A stretch of DNA of 64,000 nt from assembly GCF_030272615.1 (NCBI RefSeq), contig NC_081411.1, positions 154,057,971-154,121,970 of the forward strand, read 5' to 3'. Below, in pieces: positions 57,437-64,000 of the stretch. Position 1 is the stretch's first letter. Each line of letters begins with the position of its first letter. Source of the stretch: Cryptomeria japonica. Its lineage: Eukaryota > Streptophyta > Pinopsida > Cupressales > Cupressaceae. The notes beneath the pieces are model-generated. The model was not told the origin of the DNA. It did no database searches and saw only the letters and a list, made by a program, of their open reading frames with translations. Position numbers and translations under genes: made by a program.

Positions 57437-57515
57437 TCCCTAAAAATTTGGGAAAAAGTTGGTCAAACCGATGTGATTCACATTGGTCCCTACTTTTTCT
57501 CCCCAAATTTTGAGA
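57437..57515. repeat. Leader-type inverted repeat
   Basis: Arms run TCCCTAAAAATTTGGGAAAA to CCGATGTG and CACATTGGTCCC to AAATTTTGAGA, with a loop of only three bases. It has the same arm structure as 19269, 19894 and 31952. Confidence 0.65.
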
Positions 57516-58257
57516 CCTTATTTTTGCAGTATTATAATGTTTAAATCCAGCTTGGTGCGAAAAAATATCATTTCTAGGTTGGCATATAATCAAAAACAAA
57601 GTTAGGGTTTCATACATATAGCCTTTCCTTTCTTCATTTGAAGGATCCATTCTCTAGCAATTGAAGGAGCCACTTGTGAAGTGAAAGTGCAGGTTATGTG
57701 AAGTCTTCAACTAGAAAATTAAACATTCATAAAGTCTCCATCAATCATTTTCATCATCAATTGAAGCTTTGAAGATAGTGAAGAATAATAGGAGATCGCC
57801 AACTGTTTATTGGCTTGTACCTCTCCCTTAGGGTTTGGTATAGTTTCGTGTTATTTTCATATCTTTATGTGAGTTTCACAACACTTGTTTTCAGATCTAC
57901 ATCATTGCTTTAGATATATTATTGCATTTGTGATTTGAAGCGTTCTCATTTACATCATGTTCATTTAGGGTTTTATGCTCATAATGTAGGATAGAACTCT
58001 AATTCTTGCATTTTAGCTCATTTAGGATCTTATAAGCACATAATATTATAGCACATAAAAATTTCAATACATTATTGGCTATTTGTGGTGGAAATCACAA
58101 AAACAAAGAGTTTGCTAAGGAAAGCCCTATATAGCCACCCAAACACCATTTTCCAAGTTGCAGGTGCAAGTACATGAATCTGACAAAGCTGCAATCTTCA
58201 GGAAAGATAAAACTCACAGGTGCAGATTCAAATTTCAAAGCAGGTCTCAGTCTTCTA

Positions 58258-58397
58258 GGACCAAGGCGCCTAGCACCCTGGTCCTTTGAGTTTTCTAGCT
58301 TTTTGTGGCAGTTCAGCAGTTCAAGTTCTCAGACAACAGATTCCATAGTTACAGGTCAATTCAACAACAAGGACCAAGGCGCCCAACGCTCTAGCCC
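58258..58397. repeat. Two palindromic 27-bp modules
   Basis: GGACCAAGGCGCC...CCTGGTCC at 58258-58284, and a decayed copy GGACCAAGGCGCCC...CTAGCCC at 58371-58397. Confidence 0.65.
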
Positions 58398-58886
58398 TGC
58401 TTAGTAAATCTCAATTTCTAGTGACAGGTGCATATCTGAGTTTCATTTTTCAGTTCTGTACTTTATATCTCAGTTTATGTTAAGCATTTTCCTGTATTTC
58501 AATTTATATTTGCATTTTTAGTCATATCCTCGTACCATCACATTTTGCATATCTCCTCTTCATAGCAACAAAGGAATAGAAACCCTGAAGATATTCCTTG
58601 ACTCTCTTGCAAGAAGTAGTGAAAGTGAGTCATCTCTTAGGCTCTTTCATATTCCAATGTATGAAGAAAAGTGGGGTTAGGTCCTAAACTACCCTATCCC
58701 ATTTTCACCATCACAGATTCTAATAGGCTTGACAAGATCAACTAGGGGGGTCCTCTCAATACACAAGGCATGTGAGGTCCAAATCCATTGATGAAAGAGA
58801 ATAACACCAAATAAATGGGAGGAGATGGTAACTGAATCTCCACCTTCACTTACTCAAAGTAGAAAGTTTTGGGGGGATTAGCAAAG

Positions 58887-59042
58887 ATTGACAAGATTCT
58901 TCTTCCAAGATAGGCATCTTTCAATTAACCCCCCTCCCCTACTCTTTATTTTGGCTACTTAGTAAATATTGAAAAGATTCTTCTTCCAAGACATGCATCT
59001 TTTGATTAATCCCCCCCCCCCTTCTCCTGCTCTTTATACTTT
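58887..59042. repeat. Tandem duplication, about 80-bp unit
   Basis: ATTGACAAGATTCTTCTTCC at 58887 recurs as ATTGAAAAGATTCTTCTTCC at 58968. Both copies are followed by GCATCTTT, a C-rich run and CTCTTTAT. Confidence 0.75.
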
Positions 59043-59936
59043 GTCAAAACATGGGAGTTGAGGTTGTCCCATGGGGAGATGAAGTCCCAAGCAGGTCTCC
59101 TAAAAAAGAAAATAAGACCACTTATTTTCGATGCACTCAATGTCACCGTAAGGTGCAAGAGAAGAACATACATAAGTGGGTCTTGGGTTTTAAATACAAT
59201 TATTCATTTTAGATCCAAATCCAAATTTTGGGTTTATTTTAAGCAAAATTTGGAAATATAAGGAAAACACACTAAATAGATTGTCTAAAACAAAAATTAA
59301 CTACAATAATGGATTCCTTATGTATTTTTGATAAAATTTAAAAAACTAAAAAATGATTTCATAAGATCAAGTTATGAGCATTTGATATTTGCAAAGAAGA
59401 GTCAACTTTGAACATGCACACCTAATTTTTTAAGAAAGGTCTATAAAAATGATTTAATCTGCAATAAAGAGGGTCGATTCAACTTTCCAATACCTTTTGA
59501 ATTTAAAAATCGGACTTATTTTGCAAAAGTTGTGTTTGTTTATGTAAAAATGCTTATTTTAGGGTATGCATAGAAGGAGGGAGGCTTAAGCCCTTAAATG
59601 ACTGGCTCCTGATCACCCACATGACTAGGGACCGAAAGAGGATTCCAGTGCTTTTTAAAATGAGCTCTTGGTCCTCCATATGATTAAGGGGTAAATGCCT
59701 AAAAATAAATTAAAAAAAAAGTAAGTTAAATATTATAAATAAATAAATAAATGAACTTAAATATAATAATAATGATAAATTCATAAAAGTAGCTTTTAAA
59801 AATGAAATGTGGTAGCTTATTTTTACACATATGCTACTAACTTAAAAAAACAACATTTACAATGGATTTCAAAAAGCAGTTAAAGTTAAAAAAGGATACA
59901 CTTTTTTGCTTTTACTTGGTGCACATATGATCTTAT
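59043..59936. other. AT-rich noncoding stretch
   Basis: No ORF or repeat structure that I can support. Confidence 0.5.
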
Positions 59937-61071
59937 TGTAAAGTGGAAAATTCAACCTTAGCCAATTCACCACATGGAAGGGGGAAATCATTCGGCCAAA
60001 TTTCACTTGGAGGACTTTACATTCAAAAGAGGGGATGGATCCATTAGATCCAATCCTAAATGATACAAGGATTCAATACTAAGTAGATTGATTGGGTTTG
60101 GAATGTGTTTGACCCTCTTTTATAAGTTGAATAAGTAAAGTGCTGGAATTAAAGACAAAATAGACAAAAATAGTGAGCTACAAATTCGAGATTCAGTCGT
60201 ACACTTGAATCAGAGAAGTTTGAGATGATTCAGAGCTGCTCTACAAAATCTACCAAAAGTTGTAGAGACTGTGTGTCCAAACCAGGTCACCCTCCTATCG
60301 GTCCTCTGAACTTTCTGCACGTCAAAAAGGGTTTTTTTCGTCTCTACAAATAATACTTAATTCCAGAAGTACAGCTACGCACCTGCTTTCTGCACACATA
60401 AAGAAGAAGAAAAGGGGGTTGGGAATAGGGATTTGCCTAAGTCAAACCCCAGTTTGGAATCAACCTTGAAAGAAATACTACAAATACTTGAAATAAATGA
60501 TAGAAAGGTATACCTTCATATCAGCAATAGATGATGATGATTCTTTGCTTCTTAGATGTAATCACATATGTTGTGTGAAATGGTGAAACCCTAATACACA
60601 CACATGCTTGCAAATGAATGATGTAATGTTGCTCTAATGGATAGATGAAGAATATGAAGCCTTGAGGAATGCTTGATGATGAATGCTTGAATATAGTCTC
60701 CTTGCCTTCTCCACTTTGTCATGCTATATCTACTCAAATGAGAGAGGAAACTTCCTTATATACTTCCTTGTCGTCAATTGTTTAATTTTTTGACATACGC
60801 CGACATGGTGAAGTAATTTTCTGCTCATATTTGAGATAGGGCCTAGGGGCCAGAATGGGTTCTAATTAGGGAGGACCAAGGTGTGGTGCCCTGTTCCTAC
60901 CCTAATTTAGGTAGGGGATAAGAGGTTATGCAGTTTGTAAGATATAAAAATAAATTTTGGTTGCATAAGGGAGGCATGAACGGGTTCCGATCAAGCATGG
61001 GGATGAGACTAGCAAGGTGAGGGCCCGAAATGTGGTCAAAATTGCAAGGGGTGCAATTTTAGGACGTTACA
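59937..61071 (-). mobile_element. Apparent solo LTR of the TR-GAG-like family
   Basis: The minus strand starts TGTAACGTCCTAAAATTG and ends TTTTCCACTTTACA. It is clearly homologous to 32418-33617. Neither side shows a PBS or PPT, and the 5-base flanks (CTTAT and CATGT) do not match, so a TSD is not seen. Confidence 0.7.
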
Positions 61072-61793
61072 CATGTATTATTCATAAGCCATGGGCTCTA
61101 TGAGTATATACACACAATAGAACAACATGATGAGGGTGTGTTGAGGTATGAATTACAAGTATATAATCATAGAATGAAACCCTCATTGAATCTATCATTT
61201 CCCAGCATTATTTATATCTCTCATTGAATTTGTGATTGTATATACACAAAATACATAAAAAAAATATATCACAAAAAATACCTCAAAACCCCTCACAAAA
61301 TATACATCACTTATATATCAAAAGAATGACACATTTTTTGTGTCTTCTTTAAAACCTTCACACATAAATGAATTTATGTGTATATTATTTCATAGACTAT
61401 GTATATTCTGACTTTTTTTATGTATATACTTAGTAATTTTTGACCTATAATATGTATAACGTATATCTAACTTTAGACCTGCAAGATCAAAACAAGTAGA
61501 TGTTCAACAAATCATAGGTCATAGGATATACTTGTACAAATTTCCATATGGTGGGGCCTACAAGATCCTAAAAAAATTTATGAAAAAAATTTACAATCAC
61601 AAAAATATAGCAAATTATATTTCAAAAATCATCTCTTGGCTCAACTAGGCACATCCATGAAGTTTTTTTTATGATTCAAGACTATAGGTAAAATCTGACC
61701 TCCAAGACCCCATCAAAGAAGACTTTTTAACCTACAAACTCAAACTCAAACTCACTAAAATCAAAAGTACACATGTTAGTAAGATCAATTCAT
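61072..61793 (-). other. Noncoding leader-like DNA left of the last LTR
   Basis: It lies on the internal side of the PBS at 61795-61809, so it should be leader of that minus-strand element. There is no ORF of note. It is AT-rich. Confidence 0.4.
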
Positions 61794-61794
61794 G

Positions 61795-61809
61795 TTGGGT
61801 TCACCAAAA
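61795..61809 (-). other. Primer binding site, last LTR
   Basis: On the minus strand TTTTGGTGAACCCAA follows the LTR end after a short spacer. It has the same core as the PBS at 18879. Confidence 0.6.
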
Positions 61810-61812
61810 TAA

Positions 61813-62709
61813 TGCATGAAAATCTCTTAAATGGAATATTAATATAAACTTAGACTATTCAAACAACTACATGTAAACCTTGAAATGATGTATTGATATG
61901 TTGATGAAGGAGATGTGGCTGCTCATTGATGTAGCAACATGACGGTGTGATAAGAGTGATTAAGTGATGAAACAGATAGCATAATGATGGCATATAAAGA
62001 GATTATCAAAATAAGAGAAAATGCCTCAATTTATAGATTTTTCATGAAGAAACTCAAAGGCCAAGATTCAATGTCAAATGGATGGTTAGGATTGAATGAG
62101 AGTGTGGGCCTAGATTGGAGCCTTAGCCTCATGAAAAGTGTCACAAGGAGAAGTGATGTGTAAGATATAGGTGTGATCACACATGCAAGCACATGTGGGG
62201 AATCTCATAATAGAGACATGTGTAAGACGTAGGTTGACTTGTGAAAGTGATAGGTGGAAAAGGTAAGGGGCTTGTCAAAGTGGCATGTCTATTACATATG
62301 TAAGAGATAGGGTGGCTATGAGGTGACCTTTCCTTCTCACACATGTATGAGAAAGAGAAGGGTAAGGATACTTGTCACGTGATGTCAAGTTTATATTTTC
62401 ATCCATGTAGATGGATTCAAGGGTTGGGAGTAAGTGGATAAAGATTTAGGGTGATGTGGAATTAAATAATAGGAAAAATGGCAATAGATGTTAATTTGCC
62501 CGAATCAATTAACAAAGTGGGTATCAATTAATTAATTTAGCTGGAGGGTTTGTGGGATAAGCTTAGGCATAATTACATAAATGTTAATTTATTTAATTAA
62601 AGGTGAGGTATAAAGTCAAAAGTTAAATTAAATAAGTAATATTTATTTAATCAACTATAATGGGATAAGGTCAAGGGTGGTCATGTATGGACAAATTTAG
62701 GTTTCTACA
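61813..62709 (-). mobile_element. 5' LTR of a truncated gypsy-type element
   Basis: The minus strand starts TGTAGAAACCTAAATTTG at 62709 and ends ATTTTCATGCA at 61813, next to the PBS. 897 bases, AT-rich. No coding part remains in the window. Confidence 0.55.
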
Positions 62710-64000
62710 ATAGCATTTACATAGAGGATGTGAGTAATTACTCTATTATATAGTGTCAAGGAAATAAACAATGATATATAGATCCTGCAACCAAAAATAC
62801 TTCAATACGTCTATCGTCACTTGTCTTCAATAGCTCTCCCAAATTCTTCGCACTCAATTATGTGAATACAAACTTTTAGGAAGAAGAAAAACACCAAAGA
62901 GACAACCTAAAGATCAAACCATATCCTTCTTCCACACTAATATATACCAAGTTGTGTAAAGTAAGATCTCCTTCGTCATTTCCAAACTAAAAGGATGTCA
63001 AAATCTAATGTTAAAAACAAATGAAACATGGTAGAAATAGGTGTGAACCTATCATTTCAAAGGCATATCAAACAAAGCAACTATTCCCACAATAAATTAA
63101 ATATTTTCAAAGCCACAAACTATTTTCTATACAAGTATCCAAATAATTCCTTGAAACTATACCCACAACTCAACACCAACAAAAAAAGAGAACAATAAAA
63201 ATCCATAAATCCATGAATCTTCTTCTTAACATATCCTCAAAACTACATTATTCAAGACTAGTTCACATAAGAAGACAAGGTACAAAATAAATAAATAATT
63301 TGAGTGTGTGCACCAAGATAAGGGACCAAAAAGTGGCCACTCCACTTTATGGCCCTCATGGGAACATAACATTAGTGCATTATAGTGGGCTCATGTTATG
63401 TTCATTTTGAACATAAAAACAAAAAAAACATATTTCAATCTTTCATTCTGTTGTGTAAAATATAATGTTGTAAATTTCATACCCTACAATTTCACATCAT
63501 ATCAACCTCCCATTTAGATCAATAAAATCCAATTGTGTAATAAAAGAATAATTTAATTAAACACAATTATAAAGTAAAGACCAATTTCTAACCAGTGAGT
63601 CTGATTTCCCTTGGATGAATGCATCACACATAGACATCCCTACAACATTCTAGCATCCCACAAAAATCTATGACTCGAATGACTATTGGAGCATTACACT
63701 TCTTATGTTCTAGTAGTGTAACAATTCTTTCAGCCTGCCTAAGCATCACAAATGAATCCAAACTTGCTATATTGATGTTTAAAATTTCATTTTGAACTCT
63801 CTAGCATTCTTTGGCTTTCTTCTTGATTTTGTCACATACACATAGCAAAATACTATCCCCTTGAAGCTCTTACCACTATACTGGTAATAATGTTCAAGGT
63901 TTGAAGATTAGTCTTTCTCTCTTGTGATTTTATTGTGAAGGAAACTCTACCCTTAGACAGTTTGTGTTCCTCTACTAGGAGATTGATAACTTGTAGCCTT
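62710..64000. other. AT-rich noncoding stretch
   Basis: No coding or transposon domain. It contains one perfect 11-base inverted repeat at 63362-63403 (GAACATAACAT, 20-base loop, ATGTTATGTTC). Confidence 0.5.

Larger units (their letters stand above)
57104..58886 (+). mobile_element. LTR/leader remnant related to the TR-GAG family
   Basis: It begins TGTCGTAAATTGTACACCC. It holds an inverted repeat at 57437-57515 and two palindromic GGACC modules (58258-58284 and 58371-58397), like those of the 17630 element. Ends and PBS are not fixed, and no gag follows. Confidence 0.45.

Noticed and set aside
61072-61076. A TSD for the LTR at 59937-61071
   Set aside because: The flanking 5-mers (CTTAT left, CATGT right) differ, so I do not claim one.

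Overview
The window looks like intergenic DNA from a large, repeat-packed plant genome, most likely a conifer. The host group is my inference from three things. The window is AT-rich and almost entirely nested retrotransposons. It holds several long single-frame ORFs of plant mobile-domain-like type. Its LTR and LINE protein styles resemble those I associate with gymnosperms. I see no intact host gene, no tRNA or rRNA gene, and no bacterial or organellar feature.

Layout, left to right. At 1-2140 (+) is a decayed plant-mobile-domain-like gene ending in an 11-residue coiled-coil repeat. At 3264-4450 is a solo copia-type LTR with a GATAC target duplication, inserted in the 3' part of a large Ty3/gypsy Tat-lineage element. 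That element runs on the minus strand from about 4451 to 15774. It has Gag, protease, a G-patch-like motif, RT, RNase H, a second archaeal-type RNase H, integrase, a PBS and the 5' LTR; no 3' LTR was found. At 17630-25529 (+) is a complete non-autonomous LTR element with TSD TTTTA. It has gag, a protease-like segment and a proline/arginine-rich segment, but no RT or integrase. It is inserted in a minus-strand ORF of about 1,030 codons (28364-25535 plus 17624-17355) that otherwise keeps one reading frame. From 29600 to 35323 there are fragments: a copia gag with its 5' LTR, a minus-strand relative of the non-autonomous element (LTR 32418-33617), and a gypsy Gag-protease with a short LTR.

At about 35600-43611 (-) lies a LINE (L1/RTE-like plant non-LTR element). 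ORF1 has DUF4283-like and zinc-knuckle regions, and ORF2 has endonuclease, RT and RNase H. A further ORF of unknown family sits downstream of ORF2 but apparently inside the same insertion. Next come two copia LTRs in opposite orientation (43690-44377 and 45483-47037) around a gag with four zinc knuckles. At 47803-55536 (-) is a structurally complete copia element with perfect AGTGC duplications, two LTRs, PBS, PPT and all Pol domains. From 56388 to 62709 there are further LTRs and leaders, including one LTR at 59937-61071 and another with a PBS at 61813-62709. The last 1.3 kb is AT-rich with nothing coding.

The most unusual signals are the following. (i) Palindromic modules beginning GGACC and ending GGTCC recur in LTRs, and longer imperfect inverted repeats recur in the leaders of at least three related elements. 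(ii) The non-autonomous gag element keeps one open frame through gag, protease-like and basic segments, broken only by two stops. (iii) An extra ORF lies behind the LINE ORF2. (iv) Decay in several elements is mostly by nonsense changes of the C-to-T kind with few frameshifts, as expected from cytosine methylation. All coding regions listed are pseudogenes or transposon proteins. Coordinates of domain edges are approximate unless tied to an LTR terminus or TSD.
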